Source: Streptomyces regalis
GTDB taxonomy: Bacteria > Actinomycetota > Actinomycetes > Streptomycetales > Streptomycetaceae
Direction of reading: 5' to 3'
Length of the DNA stretch: 39,983 bases
NCBI RefSeq assembly: GCF_001509475.1
Contig: NZ_LLZG01000408.1
Coordinates: 1-39,983, forward strand
Below the pieces are notes generated by a model that saw only the letters and a program-made list of their open reading frames with translations, searched no databases and had not been told where the DNA came from. The translations under genes were made by a program, and so were the position numbers. This document shows, piece after piece, positions 31,186 through 38,413 of the stretch (within the stretch, counting starts at the first letter, position 1; each line of letters opens with the position of its first letter).

Positions 31186-31788
31186 TCAACTCGTCCAGAA
31201 GTCCCACCAACGGGTGAGGATCAGCATGCCGACGATCCCGATGTGCAGCAGCGGAAGTACCCAGGTGAACTCCCCGAAGAAGGCCTTCACCGGACCCGGC
31301 GCGGGCAGGAAGGCGTTCCGCACGAGGAAGGAGGTGAGGTACCAGAACAGCAGGATCGTCGCGAGCCAGGCCAGGCAGCACCACAGGCACAGCGCGTTGA
31401 TCCGGTACAGGGACTCGAACTGCAGCCAGGAGACGACCCCGATCCCGAAGAAGCATCCGGCCTCGAAGGTCAGCCAGTACCACCGCGGGAAGGCCGCCCC
31501 GGCCAGCAGGCTCATGCCGACGCAGATCACGATGCCGTAGGCCACCAGGCCCAGCATCGGGTTGGGGAACCCGAACGCCTCGGCCTGGTCGCTCTCCATC
31601 ACACTGCCGCAGGACACCACCGGGTTCAGGCTGCAGCCCGGGACGAAGTCCGGGTCCTGAAGCAGCTCGAACTTGTCGAGGGTGATCACCCAGGAGGCCA
31701 GCAGCCCGGCCGCCCCGGTGAGCACCAGCAGCAGGGCGAACGCCCGGCCGCCGCCCGCGGTCCGCCGCGCGCGCGGTGCCGGGGTCAC
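31186..31788 (-). CDS. Vitamin K epoxide reductase family protein
   Basis: 200 residues from GTG 31788, which overlaps the stop of the GH16 gene (GTGA). Five or so membrane helices with the VKOR signature: loop cysteines C52 and C60 (GCSLNPVVSCGSV), the following MESDQAEAFGFPNPMLGLVA, and the quinone-site pair C134-x-x-C137 (NALCLWCCLAW). Known: bacterial VKOR reoxidises DsbA-like proteins, making disulfides in exported proteins. No fused thioredoxin domain is present. Many Cys-bearing exported proteins are encoded nearby, including two families in this window, which it might serve. Confidence 0.9.
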   Translation of the reverse strand: MTPAPRARRTAGGGRAFALLLVLTGAAGLLASWVITLDKFELLQDPDFVPGCSLNPVVSCGSVMESDQAEAFGFPNPMLGLVAYGIVICVGMSLLAGAAFPRWYWLTFEAGCFFGIGVVSWLQFESLYRINALCLWCCLAWLATILLFWYLTSFLVRNAFLPAPGPVKAFFGEFTWVLPLLHIGIVGMLILTRWWDFWTS

Positions 31789-32531
31789 CACCGCGCGGCC
31801 TCGCGGTGGACGCGGAGGTAGTCGACGCCGAAGGTGATCGGAGCCGGTACGCAGGGTGCCGGGTGGTACTCGCCGGCGCACACCGACAGGTTCAGGATCA
31901 GGTACGCCGACCAGTCGGCGCCGACGCCGGTGCCGTCGGAATGGACGCACGCGCCGTTGACGTACCACTCGACGGAACACGCGCCGTAGCCGGTGCCGAT
32001 GGTCACCCACCTGTCCGGGGCGATCGCGTCCTCGTCGGTGTAGTACGTCGAACCGCAGTCGACGTGGTTGACGTGGTTGGACAGCTCCAGCAGGTGCGGG
32101 TTGTCCGGGTGGTACTCGAAGGAGTCGATCTCGTTCCCGCCGTCCTTCCAGGTCCACAGCGCCGGCCAGGCTCCGGTCCCGGACGGCAGTTTGACGCGGG
32201 TCTCGACGTAGTCGCCGGTCCTCACCCGGAAGCCCTCGTCGGAGTACTCGGTGGTGAGCAGGCCGGTGTGCCAGGCCTGCCGGCCGTTCTCCAGGGTGTG
32301 GCCGGACGGGGTGGCGGTGAAGGTGGCCACGCCGTCCGAGACGGTCACCGAGTCGGGGGTGAGCCAGTCGAGCTTGTTGTCGTCCGGGTTGTGATCGCGG
32401 TAGCGGTAGGCGCTCGATCTGTCGCCGACCCATCTGGCACCCCAGGCGATCGGCGTGCTGAACTCCTCCGACCAGATGAGCGATCCGCCGGGGGGCGTGG
32501 TCGGCATGCGCTTGGCGCTGTCGGTGGTCAT
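31785..32531 (-). CDS. Glycoside hydrolase family 16-like protein
   Basis: 248 residues from ATG 32531. The GH16 beta-jellyroll signature is present: LIWSEEFSTP, HTGLLTTEYSDEGFRVRTGD, YVETRVKLPSGTGAWPALWT and the catalytic ExDxxE in NEIDSFEYH with E134, D136 and E139. The end ITFGVDYLRVHREA is typical. Known: GH16 enzymes cut beta-1,3 or mixed-linkage glucans outside the cell, but no signal peptide precedes this domain; a longer start at 32675 adds no signal either. Export may be unusual, or the start mis-set. It is translationally coupled to the VKOR gene. Confidence 0.85.
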   Translation of the reverse strand: MTTDSAKRMPTTPPGGSLIWSEEFSTPIAWGARWVGDRSSAYRYRDHNPDDNKLDWLTPDSVTVSDGVATFTATPSGHTLENGRQAWHTGLLTTEYSDEGFRVRTGDYVETRVKLPSGTGAWPALWTWKDGGNEIDSFEYHPDNPHLLELSNHVNHVDCGSTYYTDEDAIAPDRWVTIGTGYGACSVEWYVNGACVHSDGTGVGADWSAYLILNLSVCAGEYHPAPCVPAPITFGVDYLRVHREAARW

Positions 32532-32555
32532 GGCGGCGAGGGTAATTCCTCTAGC

Positions 32556-32591
32556 GGATCGTGTTTCGGATCGCGTTTCGGATCGTGCATG
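32556..32591. repeat. Three tandem 12-base repeats upstream of GH16-VKOR
   Basis: GGATCGTGTTTC (32556-32567), GGATCGCGTTTC (32568-32579) and GGATCGTGCATG (32580-32591) follow each other directly. They lie 25-60 bases upstream of the GH16 start and could be repeated operator sites. Confidence 0.6.
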
Positions 32592-32788
32592 CGGTCGACC
32601 GAGCCGGACGCACCATACGATCAATCGATTCGCCGACCAGATACCCGTCCCTCCGAATGCCTCTGTGCATTCCATTCTTCACTCCTGCATTTTTCACGCG
32701 TATGGAGCAACGCGTCACTTTTGCAGCGGCCTTGGACTGCTATGTTCTCCAACCGTCGGATCAGAGGTACTTTCAACCGAGGTGAATC

Positions 32789-33181
32789 ATGAAGAAGGCA
32801 GTTTTCACCACTGCTGCGTTGGCCATCGGTGCGGGTCTTGTGGGTGGCTCCGCCGCTGCGGCGGCGGCCGCCGGGGGATCGGGAGTCTCCACCAGCCCGA
32901 TCGGGGGGCTCATGTCCCCGACCAAGGTGAGCCCGGCGATCCTGCCCGCCGCCGATGCCGTGACGCGACTGGCCCGCGAAGGCGGTGTTGCGAAGGGCAG
33001 CGCGTTCGACAAGAACAAGTCCGGGGGAATGACCGGCATTTACCTGGACGGAATGGACCCGGACGCTGCCAAGAGGCCCACGATTCCGGTGAAGAACCCG
33101 GCCGGAAGCGGCGATGTCCAGGTGCACCCGCTGCACGCACCGACCGCCACGGGTCTCGGTACCTTGCTCCCCAAGAAGTGA
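32789..33181 (+). CDS. Small secreted protein
   Basis: 130 residues from ATG 32789, with GAGGTG seven bases upstream. A signal peptide (MKKAVFTTAALAIGAGLVGG, then SAAAAAAA) leads to a mature polypeptide without Cys that is polar and rich in Gly, Pro and Asp (GGLMSPTKVSPAILPAADAV, NKSGGMTGIYLDGMDPDAAK) and ends TLLPKK. Unrecognised. Upstream an AT-richer segment with ACGCGT at two places and TATGTT (about 32739) probably holds the promoter. It opens a run of five small exported proteins. Confidence 0.75.
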   Translation: MKKAVFTTAALAIGAGLVGGSAAAAAAAGGSGVSTSPIGGLMSPTKVSPAILPAADAVTRLAREGGVAKGSAFDKNKSGGMTGIYLDGMDPDAAKRPTIPVKNPAGSGDVQVHPLHAPTATGLGTLLPKK

Positions 33182-33619
33182 GGGCCTTCACCCCGTCTGT
33201 CCGCGGGACGGGGCTGGGCCCGGAATTCTGAGACTCTGATCCGGTTCTCGGCGGCCGGAGCCCGACAGCAGGCCCAGACGCTGGATCCGGACCCGCAGCT
33301 CCACCTCCGCACACGGCCGGCCCGTAAGCCCACTGCACCCGCGCATCATCTGTCCGGCCCACCGGCCCTCCCCCTGCCGGTGGGCCGGACGCACGTCGGC
33401 CTGTCGTTCCGGCCGGCTCCATTCGGCCCAACGAAACCGAAAAACGCCCGGGAACTCGGACAGGAATGAGCGCAAAGCGGTTTGTCACGGCGGGCACGCC
33501 GCATTGCGCCATCCGAAGGAATCTGGCCACGTTTGAATGTTCCCACCGTGACTTAGACGTGCATATACGGGTTTCCTTTTCGTAAGCGTGCGCAACCGTG
33601 AATTCAGGAAGGAACCGAG
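33182..33619. other. Spacer with a strong hairpin
   Basis: GTCCGGCCCACCGG (33352-33365) and CCGGTGGGCCGGAC (33377-33390) form a perfect 14-pair stem, a likely terminator about 170 bases after the previous stop. The rest up to the next start shows no gene and should hold the promoter of the tandem family. Confidence 0.55.
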
Positions 33620-33955
33620 TTGTCCAAGAAGTTCGCGGTCATCACGGCCCTCGCCCTCAGCACCGTCGTCGGAACCGCCGGCCTTGCCTCTGCTGGTGAA
33701 TACGACGGCAACGGCAAGACCACCACCGTCAAGGGCGGCGATGGCTTCTCGACTGCCCCCGTCGTCGTCAACGCCCCCCAGCAGGGCATTCTCGTCGTCA
33801 ACGGCACCGTCGTCGACGGTCGCTGCCTCGCCCCGTGGTCCAACGGAGCCGTTCTCGGCGGCGTCGTCCCACCGAACTCGCACTACGCCGCCTGCAACAC
33901 GGCCGAGGTCAACCAGGCGCAGAACGCCCCGTACGCGGGCGGCCTGCTGTTCTGA
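33620..33955 (+). CDS. Small secreted protein, tandem family copy 1
   Basis: 111 residues from TTG 33620; GGAAGGA lies eight bases upstream, and no ATG or GTG fits. Signal peptide MSKKFAVITALALSTVVGTA ending near ASA. The mature part shares with the next two genes: TTTVKGG-GFST-PVVVN-PQ, QGILVVNGTVVDGRC, APWSNGAVLGGV-PPNSHYA, C, QNAPY-GGLLF. Two Cys, 23 residues apart, are invariant and may form a disulfide. The last residues GGLLF are identical in all three. This copy has an extra GEYDGNG stretch after the signal. Family not recognised. Confidence 0.8.
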   Translation: MSKKFAVITALALSTVVGTAGLASAGEYDGNGKTTTVKGGDGFSTAPVVVNAPQQGILVVNGTVVDGRCLAPWSNGAVLGGVVPPNSHYAACNTAEVNQAQNAPYAGGLLF

Positions 33956-34015
33956 CCTCTGCTCCGAATTCGCAGCACCTGAACCACCCCAACGCAGCCC
34001 CGAAAGGCGCAACTC

Positions 34016-34336
34016 ATGCGTAAGAAGGTTACGGCCATCTCCGCTCTCGCGGCAGGCATCGCCCTCGCGACCGGCGGCACCGCCGCGGCCGACGCCGACA
34101 CCACCACCGTCAAGGGCGGTAGCGGCTTCTCGACGTCCCCGGTCGTCGTGAACGAGCCCCAGCAGGGCGCCGTCATCGTGAACGGCACGGCCGTCGACCT
34201 GCGCTGTGCCGTGCCGTGGTCCAACGGAGCCGTCCTCGGCGGCGTCGTCGCACCGAACTCGCACTACGCCTCTTGCAACACGGCCAAGATCGACCAGTCG
34301 CAGAACGCCCTGTACAAGGGCGGCCTGCTGTTCTGA
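34016..34336 (+). CDS. Small secreted protein, tandem family copy 2
   Basis: 106 residues from ATG 34016, with GAAAGG upstream. Signal peptide MRKKVTAISALAAGIALATG with cleavage near AAA-D. The mature part is the same family as copies 1 and 3, closest to copy 3 (roughly four fifths identical by eye). Two Cys, the NSHYASCNTA block and the GGLLF end are kept. 60 bases after copy 1; the spacer's CTGCTCCGA-type palindrome matches that after this gene. Probably one polycistronic unit. Confidence 0.8.
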   Translation: MRKKVTAISALAAGIALATGGTAAADADTTTVKGGSGFSTSPVVVNEPQQGAVIVNGTAVDLRCAVPWSNGAVLGGVVAPNSHYASCNTAKIDQSQNALYKGGLLF

Positions 34337-34339
34337 CTC

Positions 34340-34361
34340 CTGCTCCGAGCATTCGGAGCAG
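34340..34361 (+). terminator. Intergenic hairpin between copies 2 and 3
   Basis: CTGCTCCGA (34340-34348), loop GCAT, TCGGAGCAG (34353-34361): perfect nine-pair stem three bases after the copy 2 stop. The spacer after copy 1 has a matching but imperfect palindrome around GAATTC (near 33960-33977). No T run; a partial terminator or mRNA-end protector. Confidence 0.55.
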
Positions 34362-34396
34362 GTAAATCCCGAACGCAGCCCGGAAAGGCTCAACTT

Positions 34397-34717
34397 ATGC
34401 GTAAGAAGGTTACGGCCATCTCGGCCATCGCCGCGGGCATCGTCCTCGCGACTGGCGGCACCGCCGCGGCCGACGGTGACACCACCACGGTCAAGGGCGG
34501 TAGCGGCTTCTCGACGTCCCCGGTCGTCGTGAACGAACCCCAGCAGGGGATCGCCGTCGTCAACGGCGCCCTCCTCGACGCTCGCTGCCTCGCCCCGTGG
34601 TCCAACGGAGCCGTTCTCGGCGGCGTCGCTGCTCCGAACTCGCACTACGCGGCCTGCAACACGGCCAAGGTCGACCAGGCGCAGAACGCTCCGTACGTGG
34701 GCGGCCTGCTGTTCTGA
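34397..34717 (+). CDS. Small secreted protein, tandem family copy 3
   Basis: 106 residues from ATG 34397 with GGAAAGG upstream. The signal peptide is nearly the same as in copy 2 (MRKKVTAISAIAAGIVLATG). The mature domain starts DGDTTTVKGG and keeps both Cys, the PWSNGAVLGGV and NSHYAACNTA blocks and the GGLLF end. It starts exactly 381 bases after copy 2, so a recent unit duplication including spacer is likely. A strong terminator follows. Confidence 0.8.
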   Translation: MRKKVTAISAIAAGIVLATGGTAAADGDTTTVKGGSGFSTSPVVVNEPQQGIAVVNGALLDARCLAPWSNGAVLGGVAAPNSHYAACNTAKVDQAQNAPYVGGLLF

Positions 34718-34731
34718 GCAGTGCTCCACTC

Positions 34732-34773
34732 GATGGCGGCCTGCCGGGTTTCCGGCAGGCCGCCATCGGCTTT
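34732..34773 (+). terminator. Strong terminator of the tandem family
   Basis: GATGGCGGCCTGCCGG (34732-34747), loop GTTT, CCGGCAGGCCGCCATC (34752-34767), then GGCTTTT. A perfect 16-pair stem, 14 bases after the stop of copy 3. Confidence 0.9.
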
Positions 34774-34801
34774 TGTGCACGGAGATTTCGGTAACAAACT
34801 C

Positions 34802-34839
34802 GTGGGCCCTGTCCGCATCGGTGCGCAGACAGGGCCCAC
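34802..34839. terminator. Second hairpin in the same spacer
   Basis: GTGGGCCCTGTC (34802-34813) pairs with GACAGGGCCCAC (34828-34839); inside, CGCA/TGCG around TCGG prolongs the stem with a two-base bulge. A back-up terminator or separate RNA structure. Confidence 0.6.
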
Positions 34840-34993
34840 ATGAGGGAGCGCCAACAAGGAGGAATGAGCGCCCATTCGATGGGACTAACGGAGCTGGGCC
34901 ATCCGTGGTCACCCTGATTCCTTCGTTTGGCCCAACGGGGCACAGCTCAAAAGCAACACATCAAAAGCAATTGCGCTCCCCGAACATGCCGAA

Positions 34994-35023
34994 GGGCCGG
35001 CTCCGAGGATGCGGAGCCGGCCC
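34994..35023. terminator. Third hairpin, likely terminator of the minus-strand gene
   Basis: GGGCCGGCTCCG (34994-35005), loop AGGATG, CGGAGCCGGCCC (35012-35023). On the minus strand it is 56 bases beyond the stop of the gene at 35079 and is followed by TTCGG. Confidence 0.65.
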
Positions 35024-35078
35024 GGAACGTCGAGCCGATGGGCGACGAAGTCGAGGAACGAATCGCCTACCTGGTCGC

Positions 35079-35381
35079 CTACCTGATCGGGAGTCCGCCG
35101 AGCAGCTGGCCGTCGACGGGGTTCGGCAGCGTGCCGCCGAAGACGGGGGTCTTCACCACGGACGACTTCTTCACGCCCTGCTTCACGCCGTCCGCCGTGC
35201 GCTTCACGTTGTTGCCCACGTAGCCCGTCGGCAGCTTGGCGGCGTTGGGGAGGCTGCGGGCGACCGTCTTCCCGTTGTCGACGAGGCCCGACGCCGGCAT
35301 GTCGACCGCGGCGGCGGGACCGGCCACTCCGGCGACAGCGAGGGAGCCTGCGACGACGGCGGCAGCCTTCAGGTTCTTCAT
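35079..35381 (-). CDS. Small secreted protein
   Basis: 100 residues from ATG 35381 (ATG 35384 is adjacent, but AAGGA is then only two bases away). Signal peptide MKNLKAAAVVAGSLAVAGVA with cleavage near AAA-V. The mature part, about 75 residues, is basic and polar with repeated Lys and Val (SLPNAAKLPTGYVGNNVKRT, ADGVKQGVKKSSVVKTPVFG) and ends LLGGLPIR. No Cys. Unlike chaplins or rodlins. Family unrecognised. It converges on the tandem secreted family. Confidence 0.75.
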   Translation of the reverse strand: MKNLKAAAVVAGSLAVAGVAGPAAAVDMPASGLVDNGKTVARSLPNAAKLPTGYVGNNVKRTADGVKQGVKKSSVVKTPVFGGTLPNPVDGQLLGGLPIR

Positions 35382-35384
35382 CAT

Positions 35385-35804
35385 GTTCCTTTCGTGGGGA
35401 CTCGACTTCCGTAACTCGCGCCCACCGGAAGGGATTTCACGCCCCGGGCGTCGCGAGTGACTCGGTCTCGGTTCTCCTGGGCTAACGACAGGGGATCCCC
35501 GTGGAAACTCTGCTGCCGACAAGTTGCAGGAACTCATACGAAAAGACCCGCTGCGTCGCGGGCGCGGGAGTTTCAGATCATGTGATCACCAGCCGGTCAC
35601 CCCGAACGGCCCATGGCACCAAACGGGTGGTCCCGCGCGAGAAACTACTCAGAAAACGCGATCATTCCAACATCGTTGACCGGTTGGCAGATAAATATGG
35701 ATAAGTGGCTGGTGCTGCTCGTCCCATGACTCCAGGAAGCCGAACGCGAGCCACACATCGTGTTGCTGGTTCGGACTCTTTTCTTCGGAAGGGCAGCCTC
35801 GGTC
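35385..35804. promoter_or_regulatory. Control region of the exopolysaccharide operon
   Basis: No gene is seen. TTGACC (35676-35681) followed after about 17 bases by GGATAA (35699-35704), in an unusually AT-rich stretch (AGATAAATATGGATAAG), is the best candidate promoter, giving a leader of about 100 bases before the glycosyltransferase. The part close to 35385 should hold the promoter of the minus-strand secreted protein. Confidence 0.4.
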
Positions 35805-36944
35805 ATGCGCAGTTCCGTGCCGCACATTCTGCATGTCGCCCAGCCCGTCGAGGGCGGAGTCGCGCGGGTCGTGACGGATCTGGTGGCGGCACAGCTCGCC
35901 GCGGGGATGCGGGTGACGGTGGCCTGTCCGCAGGGCGGCATGCCGGCGGAGGCCCTGCGCGGGCCGGCCTGCACGGTGCTGCGCTGGGACGCGACCCGCT
36001 CGCCGGGGCGTCGACTCCCGGGCGAGGTACGGGCGTTGGCGCGGCTGGTGCGCGAGGTGCGGCCCGACCTGGTGCACGCGCACAGCGCGAAGGCAGGGCT
36101 CGCGGCCCGGCTCGCGGTACACGGCCGCCTTCCGACCGTCTTTCAGCCGCACGCCTGGTCGTTCGAGGCCGTGGACGGCGTCATGGCGCATCTGACGCGG
36201 GGCTGGGAGCGGTTCGGGGCGCGGTGGGCGACGCGCGTGCTGTGTGTGAGCGAGGCCGAGCGGCGTACCGGGGAGCGGTGCGGGATCGCCGCCGAGTGGC
36301 GTGTGGTCCCCAACGGTGTGGACACCCACAGGTTCCGGCCGGAAGGAGACAGAGCGAGCTCCGGGGCGGGGCCGCTCGTCGTGTGCGTGGGCCGGCTGTG
36401 CCGCCAGAAGGGGCAGGACGTGCTCCTGGCGGCCTGGCCCGAAGTGGTGCGGCGGGTGGCCGGCGCGCGGCTGGTGCTGGTCGGCGACGGCCCGGACGCG
36501 GCGCGGCTGCGCTCGGGGGCGCCCGCGTCGGTGGAGTTCGCCGGCGCGACCGCCGACGCCGCCCCCTGGTACCGGGCCGCCGACGTCGTGGTCCTGCCGT
36601 CCCGTTGGGAGGGCATGGCGCTCGCCCCGCTGGAGGCCATGGCGTGTGGTCGGCCGGTCGTCGTCACGGACGTCGCCGGGGCGCGCGAGAGTCTTCCGCC
36701 CGGCCATTCGCCGTCCTGCCTGGTGCCGCCGGAGGACCCCGGCGCGCTGGCGCGGGCGCTCACGGCGTTGCTGCGGGACGAACCGCTGCGCACGGCGCTG
36801 GGCGCACAGGGCCGGGCACATGTGCTCGTCGCCCACGACCTGCGGCACACCACGGACGCAGTGGCCGACGTGTACCGCGAGTTGCTCGGCATCGCCGTCA
36901 CGCCGGCCGCACCTGACGAGGGCAGGAAGTGCATCACCACATGA
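35805..36944 (+). CDS. GT4-family glycosyltransferase
   Basis: 379 residues from ATG 35805 (in-frame GTG 35760 would add 15 residues; ribosome sites are weak for both). GT-B fold of family 4: N-terminal HILHVAQPVEGGVARVVTDL, then DLVHAHSAKAGLAARLAV, the central VVPNGVDTHRF, VVCVGRLCRQKGQDVLLAAW, LVLVGDGPDAARL and the nucleotide-sugar EX7E region SRWEGMALAPLEAMACGRPV. Adds a sugar to a lipid-linked exopolysaccharide precursor at the inner membrane face. The stop overlaps the start of the next gene (ATGA). Confidence 0.9.
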   Translation: MRSSVPHILHVAQPVEGGVARVVTDLVAAQLAAGMRVTVACPQGGMPAEALRGPACTVLRWDATRSPGRRLPGEVRALARLVREVRPDLVHAHSAKAGLAARLAVHGRLPTVFQPHAWSFEAVDGVMAHLTRGWERFGARWATRVLCVSEAERRTGERCGIAAEWRVVPNGVDTHRFRPEGDRASSGAGPLVVCVGRLCRQKGQDVLLAAWPEVVRRVAGARLVLVGDGPDAARLRSGAPASVEFAGATADAAPWYRAADVVVLPSRWEGMALAPLEAMACGRPVVVTDVAGARESLPPGHSPSCLVPPEDPGALARALTALLRDEPLRTALGAQGRAHVLVAHDLRHTTDAVADVYRELLGIAVTPAAPDEGRKCITT

Positions 36945-38407
36945 CCGCGGAAAGCACCGTCGCCACGCCCGCGGGGCAGCAGCCGCCATCCCGGGACTCC
37001 GGTTCCGTTCTCGGCCCGCGCGGCCTCGGCGCCGGACGCCGGGCGCCCGCCGGCCGGGGTGCCCGGCGTCCGCGGCGGGTCTTTGGGGCCTGCCTGGGGA
37101 TCGTCGACGGCGGCGCCGCCCTGCTGGGCGCCCTGGTGGTGCCCGCGCCGCACAGGTATCCGCTGGTCTTCGCACTGCTGGCGCTCGGTGTGATCGGGCT
37201 GAACCGGCGGGCCTCGTTGTACGACACCTCTGTCGTCCCCGGCGCACTCGACGAACTCCCGGCCGTCTGTGGCCGGATCGCCGTCGGCTGGGCGGCTGTC
37301 GTGGCGCTTTCCCCGCTGCGGTCGCTCCCGACGGCCGTGCTGGTCGTCGCTGTCGCCGTGCACGGTGCGGCGGCCTGCGCGGGGCGCGCGGCGGTGCACG
37401 GCGGTCGGCGCCGGGTAGTGCGGCGCCGGCCCTGTCCCGCCCTGGTGGTCGGGCCGGTCGCGGCGGCCCGGCGGGTCGCGGCCGCGTTGCTGCGCCAACC
37501 GGGCTGCGGGGTACGGCCGGTGGGTGTCATCGCCGACGACGTGGAAGTCCTCGGCGACATCGACGACGAGCCCGGTCTGCCGGTCCTCACCACGGCGCAG
37601 GACGCGCGTCGGGCGCTCATCCAGAACGGTGTGGAGGCGGTGCTCGTCGTAGGTGCCGCGACCCGGGTGGAGAAGGCCGCGGTGCTGCGGGGGCTGGCCG
37701 CGTACGGATGCGTGCTGTGGGAGCTGGACGCCGACTCCCCGTGGTACGGACTGGGCGGGCGCCGCGAGGGGGCGGGTCATCTGGCCGGTTTCTCGCGCAG
37801 GTTGCTGTGGCCGAGGAGCGGGCGGCGGCGCGGCAGCGCGGGCAAGCGGGCGCTCGACGTGGTCCTTTCGGGCTCGCTGCTGGTGCTGGCCGGCCCGGTG
37901 CTACTGGTGTGCGCGGTCGTGCTGCGGGTCATGGACGGGCCGGGCGTGGTGTTCCGCCAGGAGCGGATCGGCAAGGACGGGCGGCCGTTCACGATGCTGA
38001 AGCTGCGCACCCACCGGCCCGCCAGCGCGCACGAGGCGGCGACGCGCTGGAGCGTGGCGAACGAGCAGGACATGAGCCGCTTCTGCCACTTCCTGCGCCG
38101 CACCTCGCTGGACGAGCTGCTGCAGCTGTGGAACGTCTTCCGCGGTGACATGAGCCTGGTCGGCCCGCGGCCCGAACGGCCTTACTTCGTCGCCAAGTTC
38201 AGCCAGGCCCATCCGGGCTATCCGGCCCGCCACCGGATGCGGACCGGGATGACCGGGCTCGCCCAGATCCACGGGCTGCGCGGTGACACCTCGATCGAGG
38301 ACCGGTGCCGCTACGACAACGCCTACATCGACAACTGGTCGCTGTGGCAGGACGTCTGCATCCTGCTGCGCACGGCGGCACAGTTCGTACGCCCGACGGG
38401 GAGCTGA
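36941..38407 (+). CDS. Polyprenyl-phosphate sugar-1-phosphate transferase
   Basis: 488 residues from ATG 36941, in a four-base ATGA overlap with the glycosyltransferase; GTG 36929 has no site. A Pro/Arg-rich start, hydrophobic segments at about 55-135, a soluble Rossmann-like middle (ALVVGPVAAARRVAAALLRQ), then the bacterial sugar transferase core: KRALDVVLSGSLLVLAGPVL, VFRQERIGKDGRPFTMLKLR, LRRTSLDELLQLWNVFRGDM, SLVGPRPERPYFV and MTGLAQIHGLRGDTSIEDRC. It loads the first sugar on undecaprenyl phosphate and so starts the repeat unit. Confidence 0.92.
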   Translation: MTAESTVATPAGQQPPSRDSGSVLGPRGLGAGRRAPAGRGARRPRRVFGACLGIVDGGAALLGALVVPAPHRYPLVFALLALGVIGLNRRASLYDTSVVPGALDELPAVCGRIAVGWAAVVALSPLRSLPTAVLVVAVAVHGAAACAGRAAVHGGRRRVVRRRPCPALVVGPVAAARRVAAALLRQPGCGVRPVGVIADDVEVLGDIDDEPGLPVLTTAQDARRALIQNGVEAVLVVGAATRVEKAAVLRGLAAYGCVLWELDADSPWYGLGGRREGAGHLAGFSRRLLWPRSGRRRGSAGKRALDVVLSGSLLVLAGPVLLVCAVVLRVMDGPGVVFRQERIGKDGRPFTMLKLRTHRPASAHEAATRWSVANEQDMSRFCHFLRRTSLDELLQLWNVFRGDMSLVGPRPERPYFVAKFSQAHPGYPARHRMRTGMTGLAQIHGLRGDTSIEDRCRYDNAYIDNWSLWQDVCILLRTAAQFVRPTGS

Positions 38408-38413
38408 GCGCCG

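Noticed and set aside
33620..35381. Chaplin or rodlin genes
   Set aside because: Size and signal peptides fit, but the chaplin Cys-Gly-Asn pattern and rodlin motifs are absent.
35649..37247. Minus-strand gene opposite the glycosyltransferase
   Set aside because: Arg/Gly/Pro-rich shadow without any motif; the plus strand has a full GT4 protein.
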